Positions 1 through 9,843 of a stretch of 37,285 nt of DNA are shown here, piece by piece. Made by a program: the position numbers and the translations under genes. This DNA comes from Myxococcales bacterium (GTDB taxonomy: Bacteria; Myxococcota; UBA727; VGSZ01), in NCBI GenBank assembly GCA_023248635.1, contig JAHFED010000029.1, positions 35,974 through 73,258 of the forward strand. Direction: 5' to 3'. The notes beneath the pieces were generated by a model. That model was not told where the DNA came from. It worked only from the letters and a program-made list of their open reading frames with translations, and made no database searches. Position 1 is the stretch's first letter, and every line of letters begins with the position of its first letter.

Positions 1-1339
<1,339 letters not shown>

Positions 1340-1343
<4 letters not shown>

Positions 1344-1945
1344 CGTTCGTCTTCTCCCAAGGTGCGGATGACACGGGCCGGGTTGCCGGCGACGACCGTC
1401 CACGGTGCCACATCCTTGGTGACCACGGACCCCGCGCCAACGATGGCGCCTACTCCGATCTGCACCCCCGCCAGTACGATGGCATCGAAGCCAATCCACA
1501 CCTTGTCGGCGATGGTGACGGGCGCAACGCTCACGTGGGTCCAGTCCTTCTCGCCCCGGCCCCAGAGGACGACGTCGCGGCTGCGTTTGCTGAACGCGAG
1601 GGCGTGAGAGTGATGATCGACGATGGTGACGCCCCAGGCCACCAGCACGTCGTCGCCGATGACGACGCGCTCGGCTGCCACGATCCTGCCGTTCATGAAC
1701 GTGCGCGCGCCGATGATCACGCGCGCACCAGGACGATCGAAAGCGATGCTGCCTTCGACCAAGGCGTCAGCGCCGACGACGAGGGCACAGCCTTCCTTCG
1801 ACGTCACGCCTCGGCGGTGTAGGCGCGCGGAGCGGGCCACGTCGAGAGTCATGCCGTCAAGGCGCGCGCCGAGGGCGACATCGTCGAGCGCGCGGACAGC
1901 TCGGCCCAGCGCGGCCAGGGCCCGGCGGGGCGCTCTCATGCTCAT
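1340..1945 (-). CDS. Hexapeptide-repeat (left-handed beta-helix) acyltransferase
   Basis: The 201-aa protein has the imperfect hexapeptide rungs of the WbbJ/maltose-acetyltransferase type: an early stretch around VVGADALVEGSI and VIIGARTFMNGRIV, a loop with HHSHAL containing the likely catalytic His, and a C-terminal VTIADKVWIG, VQIGVGAIVGAGSVV, then VVAGNPARVIR, which is the diagnostic family ending. It probably O-acetylates a sugar of the surface glycan using acetyl-CoA. It is the last gene of a minus-strand operon: its ATG overlaps the stop of the upstream methyltransferase gene by 4 nt. Its own stop overlaps the stop of the convergent fusion gene. The acceptor cannot be told from sequence. 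Confidence 0.88.
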
Positions 1946-2796
1946 GCGGAGGCTCCTCGGAGCAGGTCATGGTCGGCGTCGGTGCGCGGCCGATAGCCGC
2001 CGATTCGACGCAGGAGTGGCTCAGGCAGCAGCCCGCTGACGCGACCTGCGAAGGGTTGTCGGACCAGGCCCTGGACCAGGGCTCGCCGAGCGCCGCGCAA
2101 GGCGCCCTTTCTGGCAAAGAGCGTGTGCGTGGGACCGGCCATCTCGTCGTAGCCAAAGGTGTCGGCGATGAAACGCATGGTGCGGCGCGCGTAGAAGGCG
2201 ACGTGCTGTCCGCTCTCGAGCAGGTAGTACCACCAGCCCGGCCGGTGCCCGTCGTGCAACACAGTGGCGATGAACACGAAGTCGTGGCGCGGGCCGAAGA
2301 GCTGCTCGAGGTCTTGGTGCACATCGGCGAAGTGCTCGAGCACCTCGAAGGCCGTGACGAGCCGACAGGAGCGTTGCACGTCGCCGCCGAAGCCACGGGC
2401 AAAGAGATTCTCGGCGTGCTTGTCCCACCAGCGAAAGTCCAGACCGACATCGCGCATCATGCGCGTCAGCACGCCGTAGCCGCCGCCGTAGTCGAGGCAA
2501 GGTTCGTCGGCTGCGATCCCGAGAGCCGCAGCGAGCAAGGCGGTCTGACGGGACTCAGTCTGGTTGCGCCTCAAGGCGCCGGTGTCGAGCCGCGAGAGCG
2601 CCGACGCGTAGGCTTCGTCAAGCCAATGGGGCTGCTGGGTCTGCAGCAGCTCGCAATGCGAGCAGAGGAAGTAGTCGACATCGTGGCGGGCCAGCAGCCG
2701 TTGCTGACACACCCACGTGGCGTTGGCCCGGCACAGGCGGCAGGGGATGGAGTTCATCGACGGCGATCCACCGACGGAGTGTATGCGACCCATCAA
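1942..2796 (-). CDS. Zinc-ribbon class I SAM-dependent methyltransferase
   Basis: The 284-aa product has an N-terminal CxxC pair (Cys19, Cys22) and a second CxxC (Cys45, Cys48) that suggest a small zinc-binding lobe. The SAM-binding motif I reads CLDYGGGYG (about residues 100-108), followed by FEVLEHFAD, a common methyltransferase motif. The shape resembles the methyltransferase part of sugar methyltransferases in O-antigen loci but lacks the C-terminal domain of the TylC3 type, so I leave the reaction open (O- or C-methylation). An internal Met14 directly before the first Cys pair (NSIPCRLC) is an alternative start. It overlaps both neighbours by 4 nt, indicating translational coupling. Confidence 0.82.
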   Translation of the reverse strand: MMGRIHSVGGSPSMNSIPCRLCRANATWVCQQRLLARHDVDYFLCSHCELLQTQQPHWLDEAYASALSRLDTGALRRNQTESRQTALLAAALGIAADEPCLDYGGGYGVLTRMMRDVGLDFRWWDKHAENLFARGFGGDVQRSCRLVTAFEVLEHFADVHQDLEQLFGPRHDFVFIATVLHDGHRPGWWYYLLESGQHVAFYARRTMRFIADTFGYDEMAGPTHTLFARKGALRGARRALVQGLVRQPFAGRVSGLLPEPLLRRIGGYRPRTDADHDLLRGASA

Positions 2797-3944
2797 TGCG
2801 GCCGCGCCACCGCAGCGCGGACGATGTCCAGATAGGTGGCGCCGAAGACCTGTTCACGGGCCGGCAACGACGACGCAGCCCGTGCCTGGGCAGCCGCTTC
2901 GTGGCCGGGGTCGACGCTGTCCAGCGCCTCGTTGAGCAGCGCGGCGAGTGAGGAGGCATCGTGGGGCGCGAAGAAGCGCACACGCTCGGGAGCCTGCTCG
3001 CGGTGCACGGGGATGTCTGAGAGCAGCACCTGTTTGCCGAGGGTCTTGGCCTCTTCGACGGTGCTGCTCCAGCCCTCGAACAACGACGGGTTCACGACGG
3101 CGACGGAGTGCTGCATCAGCGCGAGCAGCTCGTCGTGGGGCACCATCCCGAGGTGTCGGAAGCGCGACCCGAGGCCCAGGTGCGCGGCGCGCTCCAGCAA
3201 TGCTTGGTAGAGGCCGGGATGGCGGTAGTCCTCCTGCGCGCCGGTGGCCACCACGCTGACGTCGGGGGCCAGGGCCAGCGCGTCGAGGACCACGGCGTGG
3301 TTCTTGTGCTTCCACAGCTGGTTGGGGAGATGGAAATAGCGCGCGGGCAGGCCGAGTCTCGACGTCAACGCCGCCCGGCTGGGCAACGACGCCAATGGCA
3401 CGCGCAGCCCGCTGACGAACTGCAACACACGGATGCGATCGAGCGCGACGCCAAAAAGACGCGACAACTGCTGGCGCTCGCCGGCGTTGCTGGTCACGAG
3501 CAACGATGCGTATCGGGCCGCACAGGCGATGGCCGCGTCGCGGGAGCGAACCTCGGCCTTGCTGAAGAACTCCGGGTGCGCGCGGTGCTGGAGGTCGTAG
3601 ATCCAATAAATCCACGGGATGCGACTGCGGCCCAGCGGGCGACCGTGGGAGTAGACGTCGACGCCGGCGTCGCGCAGCCACAGCTCCTCGACGACGTCGA
3701 GGCCGAAGAGCCGCCGACCCACGGAGCCGATGCGCTGCGCCCGAAGGTGGGCCAAGAGTCCACTGCGCTCGGCGACGGCGACGCCGGGCAGACGCAGATC
3801 GCCTCCTTCGCCCCGGTGGCACAACAACACGGGCTGCACCTCGTGGGGCGGCAGGCTCATGAGCGCGCGCAGCAGGTTCCAGAGGTAGTTGCGCCCTCCT
3901 TGCCACGCTGGACCCCCGAGGGCCGGCAACCCGACGCGGATCAC
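2793..3944 (-). CDS. GT4-family (GT-B fold) glycosyltransferase
   Basis: The 383-aa frame is placed from the GTG at 3944, which overlaps the TGA of the upstream SDR gene (GTGA). The frame stays open further upstream, but that part is antisense-like shadow of the SDR gene. The protein starts VIRVGLPALGGPAWQGGRNY, the Gly-rich acceptor-side loop of GT-B enzymes. A late LFEGWSSTVEEAKTLG block (about residues 288-303) is the GT4 nucleotide-sugar binding E-x7-E region, with VPHDELLALMQHS before it. The role is transfer of one sugar during assembly of the repeat unit. Donor and linkage cannot be inferred. Confidence 0.87.
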   Translation of the reverse strand: MIRVGLPALGGPAWQGGRNYLWNLLRALMSLPPHEVQPVLLCHRGEGGDLRLPGVAVAERSGLLAHLRAQRIGSVGRRLFGLDVVEELWLRDAGVDVYSHGRPLGRSRIPWIYWIYDLQHRAHPEFFSKAEVRSRDAAIACAARYASLLVTSNAGERQQLSRLFGVALDRIRVLQFVSGLRVPLASLPSRAALTSRLGLPARYFHLPNQLWKHKNHAVVLDALALAPDVSVVATGAQEDYRHPGLYQALLERAAHLGLGSRFRHLGMVPHDELLALMQHSVAVVNPSLFEGWSSTVEEAKTLGKQVLLSDIPVHREQAPERVRFFAPHDASSLAALLNEALDSVDPGHEAAAQARAASSLPAREQVFGATYLDIVRAAVARPH

Positions 3945-4813
3945 CGCTGTTCTCCAAACCAGCGCACGTATTCGGCGACGCCGGCTGCGACGTCGACGCG
4001 GGGCGCCCAACCGAGGGCCCGGGCCCGCCCGACGTCGGCCATCATCAGGGCCGGATCGCCGGCGCGCGTCGCTCCCGAGAACGTGGGCTCGCCCGCCCCG
4101 AGCGCCCCAAACACCGCCCCCACGATGGCCCGCACGCAGGTCGCTGTGCCGGTGCCGCCGTTGACGATCGGGACCTGCGGAGATGCCGAGCGCGAGGCCG
4201 CCAGCAAGAGCGCGACAGCGTCGTCGACGTGCAGCCAGTCGCGTGCCTCGTCGCCGGTGCCGTGAAAGGTCCGATCGCCCTCGCGTGCCTTGCAGCAGGC
4301 ATCCCACATCAGCTGCTTGCGTTGCCCGGGCCCATACACAGAGAACAGGCGCACGATCACGGCCGCCGTCTGGAAAGTCTGCGCCCACGACGCACAGAGA
4401 GACTCGGCCAGGCGCCGATGGTGTCCATAGGGAGAAGCAGGATGCAGGGGCGCGTCTTCGGCTAGAGGCCGACCTGCTCCGTCGCCATACACGGCGCCAC
4501 TGGAAGCGAGCACCAGCCGCGCCGTCGGCGACGACGTTCGCAGCCATTCGAGCACCTGCGCCAGCGGTGGCAGCGTTTGCTCGAAGTCGATGAGGGGGGC
4601 CTCGAGCGAGCGGCCCACCGAGCTGCCGCCCGCGAGATGAACGACGAGCGACGCGGGGCGATCGATCCCAGCCAGGCCCGCCATGGTGATGGAAGAGCGA
4701 GCGGTGCCCCGACCGACGCCAACGACGTCATGGTCGATGGAAAGAGCACGCACCACCCGCGCCCCGATGAAGCCCGCGGCACCCGTGACGACAGCGAGGG
4801 GTCGCGGCATCAC
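3941..4813 (-). CDS. NAD(P)-dependent sugar epimerase/dehydratase (extended SDR), YxxxR active site
   Basis: The 290-aa protein has the Rossmann motif TGAAGFIG (residues 10-17), an ASSGAVYG catalytic Ser region (about 103-110) and the block SPYGHHRRLAE. The canonical YxxxK lysine is replaced: Tyr129 is followed four residues later by Arg133. Arg at this place is unusual in active SDRs. Members of the family modify nucleotide-linked sugars in the cytosol. It is the second gene of the minus-strand operon (93-nt gap from the GT2 gene, 4-nt overlap with the GT4 gene). The substrate is unknown, and loss of activity is possible. Confidence 0.85.
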   Translation of the reverse strand: MMPRPLAVVTGAAGFIGARVVRALSIDHDVVGVGRGTARSSITMAGLAGIDRPASLVVHLAGGSSVGRSLEAPLIDFEQTLPPLAQVLEWLRTSSPTARLVLASSGAVYGDGAGRPLAEDAPLHPASPYGHHRRLAESLCASWAQTFQTAAVIVRLFSVYGPGQRKQLMWDACCKAREGDRTFHGTGDEARDWLHVDDAVALLLAASRSASPQVPIVNGGTGTATCVRAIVGAVFGALGAGEPTFSGATRAGDPALMMADVGRARALGWAPRVDVAAGVAEYVRWFGEQR

Positions 4814-4906
4814 ATGCCCGTCGGGCGCTCGAGTACCCGCAGACAGCTCATGGTCGCAGCATGCCCGCCGCCCGCAGGCCGCCGCAACTGCCTCCCTCGT
4901 CGACGT

Positions 4907-5746
4907 TCACAGGCGCGCGCGCGCACGGCGTGCACAACGGCGCAAGGTGGCCTCAGCAGCAAAGCGGGCAGCGGCGGCGACGCCGACGACGGGGCCCCAG
5001 TTCTTCTCGTAGAAGGAGCGCTTCCAGACGACATTTTCGTCGAAGCGTTGGTCGAGCAGGTGCTGGGCAAAGGCGCTCCACGACGACGACGCGGGAATCT
5101 TGCGGCCCGCGCGCCCGGCGTCGACATAGACCGAGGCATCGCTGACCACCAAGGGCACTCCCTGGCGTCGGGCGCGCCAGGAAAACTCGAAATCGCTGCC
5201 GTAGTGCGGGAAGCGCTGCCAATCGATGCCACCGACACGCTGATAGGTCGCGATGCTGAGCCCCATGCCCATGCCCGGCAGCCAGCGCAGCGGTCGCCAG
5301 CGGCGACGTCGATGAGAGACGCGTCCCAGCAGCGGGAGGAAGGTGCCGCCGATGGCATAGATGCGATGCGGTGGCGCGGCTTCGACGGCGGTGGAGCCGA
5401 CGACCGCGTCGGGGTGCGCCTGCATCGTGGCCAACAAACGGCGGACGTAGTCGGGCCGAAGCTCCAGGTCGTCGTTGATCATGACCACGCGGCTGCTGAG
5501 CTGGGCGGCGGCGACGGCAGCAATTCCTTCGGCGGTGCCTCGCCCCCAAAACCAGCTCGCGTCACCGCGCACTACATGCACTGGCAGCGGGGCGGCGGCG
5601 AGCATCAAGGCGGTGTCGTCGGTGGAGCCGGCGTCGACGACGACGACGACGAAGTCCTGCTGATCCTGCCGGGCCAGTGCCTGAAGGAAAGTGCGCGTGA
5701 CAGCGGCGCGGTTGTGCACCGGCACGACGAAGGCGACTTCGGCCAT
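4907..5746 (-). CDS. GT2-family glycosyltransferase
   Basis: The 279-aa frame is placed from the ATG at 5746. The open frame continues upstream antisense to fcl, but GT2 similarity begins exactly at MAEVAFVVPVHNR. Motifs in order: VVVDAGSTDDT (nucleotide binding), MINDDLELRPDYV (the metal-binding DD) and GSDFEFSWRARRQG (acceptor-side acidic motif with W). The C-terminus is rich in Arg/Ala, perhaps membrane-associating. It resembles rhamnosyltransferase-type GT2 enzymes, but the sugar is not assignable. It heads the minus-strand operon running to 1340 and is divergent from fcl, with 93 nt between the starts. Confidence 0.87.
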   Translation of the reverse strand: MAEVAFVVPVHNRAAVTRTFLQALARQDQQDFVVVVVDAGSTDDTALMLAAAPLPVHVVRGDASWFWGRGTAEGIAAVAAAQLSSRVVMINDDLELRPDYVRRLLATMQAHPDAVVGSTAVEAAPPHRIYAIGGTFLPLLGRVSHRRRRWRPLRWLPGMGMGLSIATYQRVGGIDWQRFPHYGSDFEFSWRARRQGVPLVVSDASVYVDAGRAGRKIPASSSWSAFAQHLLDQRFDENVVWKRSFYEKNWGPVVGVAAAARFAAEATLRRCARRARARL

Positions 5747-5839
5747 GGCGCCACTGTGGCAGAAGAGACTGCATGATGCGGGGGGTGGTGGTGCATTTCG
5801 GCGGGCGTGCAGTAGGCTGCCCGACGGAACTGAAGCTGC

Positions 5840-6781
5840 ATGAACCCCCAGTCGCTCGTTTTTGTCGCCGGACACCGAGGCATGGTCGGCGCCGCCATCA
5901 TCCGCGTGCTGCGGGCAAAGGGCTGCGACAACATCCTCACCCGGACCCGCGCGGAGCTCGAGCTGCGGGACTCCGCTGCTGTCGATCGCTTCTTTGCCGA
6001 GCACCGGCCCGCGGTGGTCGTGCTGGCTGCGGCCAGGGTCGGTGGCATCGCGGCAAACATGAGCGCGCCGGCGGCGTTCCTCGTCGACAACCTCCGCATC
6101 GGCGTCAATGTGCTCACGGCCGCGGCAGCCCACGGCGCCACCGACGTCCTCTACTTTGGCAGCTCTTGCGTCTACCCGCGGGATGCTCCGCAGCCCCTTC
6201 GCGAGGACTGCCTGTTGAGCGGCCCCCTGGAACCGACCAACGAGGGTTATGCGCTGGCGAAGATCGCCGGCATCAAGCTCGCGGAATACCTGGGCCGCTC
6301 GACGTCGCTGCGGGTGGTCGCTGCCATGCCGACGAACCTCTATGGACCGGGCGATCACTACGACCCTGAAAAGAGTCATGTGATTCCTGGGCTCCTCCAG
6401 CGTTTTCACAAAGAGAAGGCCCGCGGCTCCACCGAGGTCGAGTGTTGGGGCTCGGGCCGCCCGCTGCGTGAGTTCATGCACGTCGACGACCTCGCGGCGG
6501 CCGCCGCGCACTTGCTCGTCCGTCACCCAGGCTTCGGCCTGGTCAACATCGGCACCGGCGAAGAAGTCACCATCGCCGCCCTCGCCCAGCTGGTCGCCGA
6601 CGCCGTCGGCTTCACAGGTCGCATCCGTTGGGACAGCACGCGGCCGGACGGAACGCCCCGCAAGCTCCTCGATCTGACCCGGCTGTCGTCGACGGGGTTT
6701 GTGCCGCGTGTGCGCCTCCGCGAGGGACTGGCGGCGACCTATGCCGAGGCCGTCGCCGCCGGGCGGTTCGACGATCTCTGA
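5840..6781 (+). CDS. fcl: GDP-L-fucose synthase-type epimerase/reductase
   Basis: At 313 aa it is close to the ~320 aa of E. coli Fcl (WcaG). It has the NADP motif GHRGMVG at the N-terminus, AAARVGGI, the SSCVYPR active-site loop with the Cys implicated in epimerisation, YALAK as the YxxxK pair, TNLYGPGDHYD and SHVIPGLL with the conserved His. The family converts GDP-4-keto-6-deoxy-mannose to GDP-L-fucose by 3,5-epimerisation and 4-reduction; related enzymes act on GDP-6-deoxy-heptose intermediates. No clear GDP-mannose 4,6-dehydratase sits beside it. A dehydratase-like SDR lies at 28265-29272. Because the cluster also holds heptose genes, a GDP-heptose substrate is a real alternative. A TAGGCT box at 5813-5818 could be its -10 element. 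Confidence 0.9.
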   Translation: MNPQSLVFVAGHRGMVGAAIIRVLRAKGCDNILTRTRAELELRDSAAVDRFFAEHRPAVVVLAAARVGGIAANMSAPAAFLVDNLRIGVNVLTAAAAHGATDVLYFGSSCVYPRDAPQPLREDCLLSGPLEPTNEGYALAKIAGIKLAEYLGRSTSLRVVAAMPTNLYGPGDHYDPEKSHVIPGLLQRFHKEKARGSTEVECWGSGRPLREFMHVDDLAAAAAHLLVRHPGFGLVNIGTGEEVTIAALAQLVADAVGFTGRIRWDSTRPDGTPRKLLDLTRLSSTGFVPRVRLREGLAATYAEAVAAGRFDDL

Positions 6782-6797
6782 GCCCGCGACCCAGGCG

Positions 6798-7907
6798 TCA
6801 CGGCGACCTCGGATGGCGCGCTGCGATCGCGCGCAGCAGCTCGCCCCCGTGTTTGATGATGGACTCCGGTGTTTCGGGTGAGGTGATCAACTTCTGGTCA
6901 GCGACAAAATGCGGAAAGCGCAAGACGTCGCCGTGCTGCTCCGCATCCACCCACAGCTCTGTGGGGATGCCGTGGGTCCACATCACGTAGGGTCGATCGC
7001 TGAACTCAGCGACCACGCCAGGCCCGGATCCCGTGCCGAGATGCCCCGCGGCGCAGGAGACGAGCGCGAGGTCGAGGAGCAGCGATGTGCCGAGCTTCTT
7101 GGCGACGAGGACGTTCGGCAGCTCTTCGCTGAAATGGTCCGCCTCCTCTTGGGATCCGATCAGCACGAAGCCGACGTCGGGGTGCTGCTCGCGTGCGAAG
7201 GCGAAGAAGGCCTTCCAGGCTGCCCATTGGGAATTTCTCTCGGACTGAAATGAGCTGTGCCGCAACTGTACGGTGACGTTGATTCGTGCAGCGGTCTGTC
7301 GCAGGATGTCTGCGGCTTTGCGCTTCGGCTCCTCTACGAAATGAAGCTGCGGCAACGTGCAAAGTCTAATGATGTCATTATGCAGTGAGTAGTGCATGTA
7401 TTCACCAGTGATATACTGCCTCCATTCCGGCCACACATAGTCGTTGCGTGCGGCGTGTGCGAGGAAACTCTCGAAGCCAGCGCGTTCGTCGAAGAGATGA
7501 ACCTGCGCGACACCTGCCGTGTTGCGGGCCACCTCGGCCATCCGGCTGGCGAGAGAGGCAATGTATGCAGGGGGCCAGCCGCGCCAGAGCGAATGACGCA
7601 CCCGCGGATTGCCGAGGAAAGCGACGTCGAGAGTCGCGTGAGCAAAGCGGTCGCGCAGCGCAAGACCCAAGGCTACGAAGGTCAGGGAGTCACCGACGCT
7701 GAGCGGTTGTTTGTGAAAGTCATAGGCGACGACGATGCGCTCGATTCGGCGCCCGCCCCGCTCGCGCTTTCTTTCCTCGATTCGCCAGGTGATCAGATTC
7801 GGTAGGCGACCCGTGAGCAGAAGCCGGGCCCAGTTTTTCCCGGTGCCCAGAGCCGCCCTGAGCTCGCTCGCGCGACGACGAAGCAGGCTGTGCCGGGAGA
7901 GCTTCAT
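6798..7907 (-). CDS. Putative glycosyltransferase-like protein, unassigned family (paralogue of 8097-9707)
   Basis: The start is taken at the ATG at 7907 (369 aa); an upstream ATG at 8015 would add 36 residues. I do not recognise a named family. Near the N-terminus is AYDFHKQPLSVGDSLTF (residues 61-77). In the C-terminal half there is VTVQLRHSS, HPDVGFVLIGSQEE, LPNVLVAKKLG and GTGSGPGVVAEFSDRPYVMW. The last block looks like the donor-binding end of a GT-B enzyme: a Gly/Ser loop, then a short helix, then a P-Y strand. All of these have counterparts in the divergent neighbour. No signal peptide or membrane segment is evident. The 3' end is convergent with fcl, 16 nt away. It probably transfers or handles a sugar of the same glycan, but that is inference from context and fold-like pattern. 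Confidence 0.7.
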   Translation of the reverse strand: MKLSRHSLLRRRASELRAALGTGKNWARLLLTGRLPNLITWRIEERKRERGGRRIERIVVAYDFHKQPLSVGDSLTFVALGLALRDRFAHATLDVAFLGNPRVRHSLWRGWPPAYIASLASRMAEVARNTAGVAQVHLFDERAGFESFLAHAARNDYVWPEWRQYITGEYMHYSLHNDIIRLCTLPQLHFVEEPKRKAADILRQTAARINVTVQLRHSSFQSERNSQWAAWKAFFAFAREQHPDVGFVLIGSQEEADHFSEELPNVLVAKKLGTSLLLDLALVSCAAGHLGTGSGPGVVAEFSDRPYVMWTHGIPTELWVDAEQHGDVLRFPHFVADQKLITSPETPESIIKHGGELLRAIAARHPRSP

Positions 7908-8096
7908 GGCCGCACAGCGTGATATCAGCGGAGCGGTGCTGGCGTCCACCCGCCTTGCGATCCACCGTTCGCCGGACAACGAGTTCACTGGGAGCAGCCA
8001 TTTCGCCCAGGGCAAGTCAGGACCTTGACGCGGCGAACAATACAGACATCACTCTCGTCACGCAGTCATCCTCCGCCACAAATGGAATAGGGACCG

Positions 8097-9707
8097 ATGG
8101 TCGATCCAAGTTATCTTGCAATCTACGATTTTGGGTTGTTTCCATACGCTCTTGGAGATGTTCTTACATGGAACATACAGACAGCAATTCGCTGCGAAGA
8201 GCTGGGCCGTAGCCAAGTCGACATCTATCTTTGTGTGGATGGGAAGCAGCCGGCGAACTATTTCCAGCTCGAGCTGGTCAACACGGATAACTGTGATTTG
8301 ATCTTTAATGAGCTTCTAGCCGCGTTTGGCATGCACCCGAAAATTGGCAATATCTTCATCTACCGACAGCGCGATCAAATGGTGCTTGCTTTGCGCGAGG
8401 CGTGCGGCACAGACACACCGAATTCAAAGGTCTTGGGCGACTACGAAGCGGCTCTGGGCGACTATCAACGTATTCTGACCGCCGGTGAGGGCACGCCCCA
8501 TCTGATGCTGAGTTATTTCTCTAATCACGTAACCTCTCATGATAGAATTAATTCATACGCAGCAGCACATGGCAGCGTTCCGCTCCTGCGCCCCAGCCTG
8601 GGTTGTGGGCCAGACGTGTCCGGGCTGCTGACGAAACGCTTCGCTCGCAACCGCATCGTGACGGTTCACATGCGGCTGCGCCGGCTCGATGCGGGGTATG
8701 GCGGTTCGCACACCTACGCGCGCGACTCTGATTTCGTGGAATGGTACGAGTTTTTGAGGGACGCGGAGAAACATCATCCTGATGTGCAATTTGTTGTCAT
8801 GGGACGCCTGCAGGAGAAGCCGCTCGAATTGCTCCGGCTTCCGAACGTACTCAGTCTGAGGGCGCTGGGCTTGGGCCTGGGGCACGAACTGACCCTGCTC
8901 ATGAACAGCGATCTCTTTATCGGCGCATCCAGCGGGTTTGCGGCGGTGGCCAACTTCTCAAAGACTCCATGTTTTATCACTAAAATGGACCCGGGCGCCT
9001 GCCGCGCCTATGGTATTGCGCCAGGGAGCGCGCGGCTGCCCTTCACGGGCGAGCGCCAGATTCTCGTCCATGAGCCCGAAACCCGGGATCTTCTGCTGCA
9101 GCTGCTGGAGCGAGGACTGCGCGGAGTACCACCACGCAACGGACCCTCCGGTGGGCCCGACGCGGGCATCGATCCTCGAAGCTGGGAATGGGAGCAGTCT
9201 CGCTGGCTTCATCCGGGAGCGACGACGCATCGGTTTTTCACCGATGATGGCTATCGTGAGAAGGAGACCGCCTTTCTCGTCTGGCCCGCGGTGCGAGAGG
9301 CTGCTGCTGCGCGCAAAGGCGGACAGCGAGATCAAGCTTGGACGATGCTCGATCGCCTGGACTCCTGTTTTCCGAGCCTGTGCGCGAAGTTCCCGGACTT
9401 CCTCTCCCTTCGCGCAACGCTGGCGCTCGAGAGGAACAACACCGACATTCTTACCTTGTGCAACGAGCACCTTGCGAAGCTCGGCGTGCCCACTGGGCTT
9501 GCAGTGCTCACCACCGCCCTGAGAAGAGGCTGGCGCCGGAGTTACGGGGCCAGAAAACGAGTGTGGCAGCGGCTCTTTGGTGAGGGGGTCCAGGCAGCAC
9601 GCCCAACGCCGGCGGGCCTTGCCTCCTACATCTGGAACCACCGCCACAAGATTCCTGGGAAGCTGAGGTGGGAGGCGAAGAAGCTCCTGCGTTGGGTGGG
9701 CGCGTAG
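8097..9707 (+). CDS. Putative glycosyltransferase-like protein with a C-terminal helical extension, unassigned family
   Basis: This 536-aa protein begins at the ATG at 8097, preceded by an AGGGA-like ribosome site. It has IYDFGLFPYALGDVLTW at residues 9-25, VTVHMRLRRLD, HPDVQFVVMGRLQE, LPNVLSLRALG and GASSGFAAVANFSKTPCF. These match the divergent neighbour at 6798-7907 in order and spacing, so the two are paralogues. After about residue 345 it carries an extra ~190 residues, helix-rich (EWEQSRWL, RKGGQRDQAWTMLDRLD), perhaps TPR-like, that the neighbour lacks. The first ~450 bases are visibly poorer in G+C than the rest of the gene. The catalytic role is inferred only from fold-like motifs and context. 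Confidence 0.72.
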   Translation: MVDPSYLAIYDFGLFPYALGDVLTWNIQTAIRCEELGRSQVDIYLCVDGKQPANYFQLELVNTDNCDLIFNELLAAFGMHPKIGNIFIYRQRDQMVLALREACGTDTPNSKVLGDYEAALGDYQRILTAGEGTPHLMLSYFSNHVTSHDRINSYAAAHGSVPLLRPSLGCGPDVSGLLTKRFARNRIVTVHMRLRRLDAGYGGSHTYARDSDFVEWYEFLRDAEKHHPDVQFVVMGRLQEKPLELLRLPNVLSLRALGLGLGHELTLLMNSDLFIGASSGFAAVANFSKTPCFITKMDPGACRAYGIAPGSARLPFTGERQILVHEPETRDLLLQLLERGLRGVPPRNGPSGGPDAGIDPRSWEWEQSRWLHPGATTHRFFTDDGYREKETAFLVWPAVREAAAARKGGQRDQAWTMLDRLDSCFPSLCAKFPDFLSLRATLALERNNTDILTLCNEHLAKLGVPTGLAVLTTALRRGWRRSYGARKRVWQRLFGEGVQAARPTPAGLASYIWNHRHKIPGKLRWEAKKLLRWVGA

Positions 9708-9776
9708 CTGACGACGACGAAGCACGGGCTGGCAGCGGCGTCTTCGTCATCGGGGTCTGCTGCGCCGAGAGCAGAG

Positions 9777-9805
9777 GTGACGTCCGCGCTGCGGTTCTCT
9801 AGCGT
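9777..9805 (+). promoter_or_regulatory. Candidate sigma70-like promoter of the heptose operon
   Basis: GTGACG (9777-9782) and TAGCGT (9800-9805) are separated by 17 nt, 39 nt before the ATG at 9844. The spacing is right; the boxes are only partial matches. Confidence 0.3.
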
Positions 9806-9843
9806 GGGCGCCGTGGCTGCGACCGCAGCTCTGTGGGGACCCG

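Noticed and set aside
1969-2835. 288-aa plus-strand ORF opposite the methyltransferase
   Set aside because: High-GC shadow frame with no recognisable motifs; the minus strand has CxxC pairs and a SAM motif.
3945-4547. Long N-terminal extension of the GT4 gene
   Set aside because: It lies antisense-frame over the SDR gene, is Arg-rich and motif-free; the GTG at 3944 overlaps the SDR stop in the manner of the rest of the operon.
5630-5660. GAC/CGT triplet run as a second microsatellite
   Set aside because: It encodes the normal Val-rich beta strand and VDAGS motif of the GT2 domain; the run is short and interrupted.
5747-6526. N-terminal extension of the GT2 gene at 4907
   Set aside because: It runs opposite to fcl; GT2 similarity begins exactly at the ATG at 5746.
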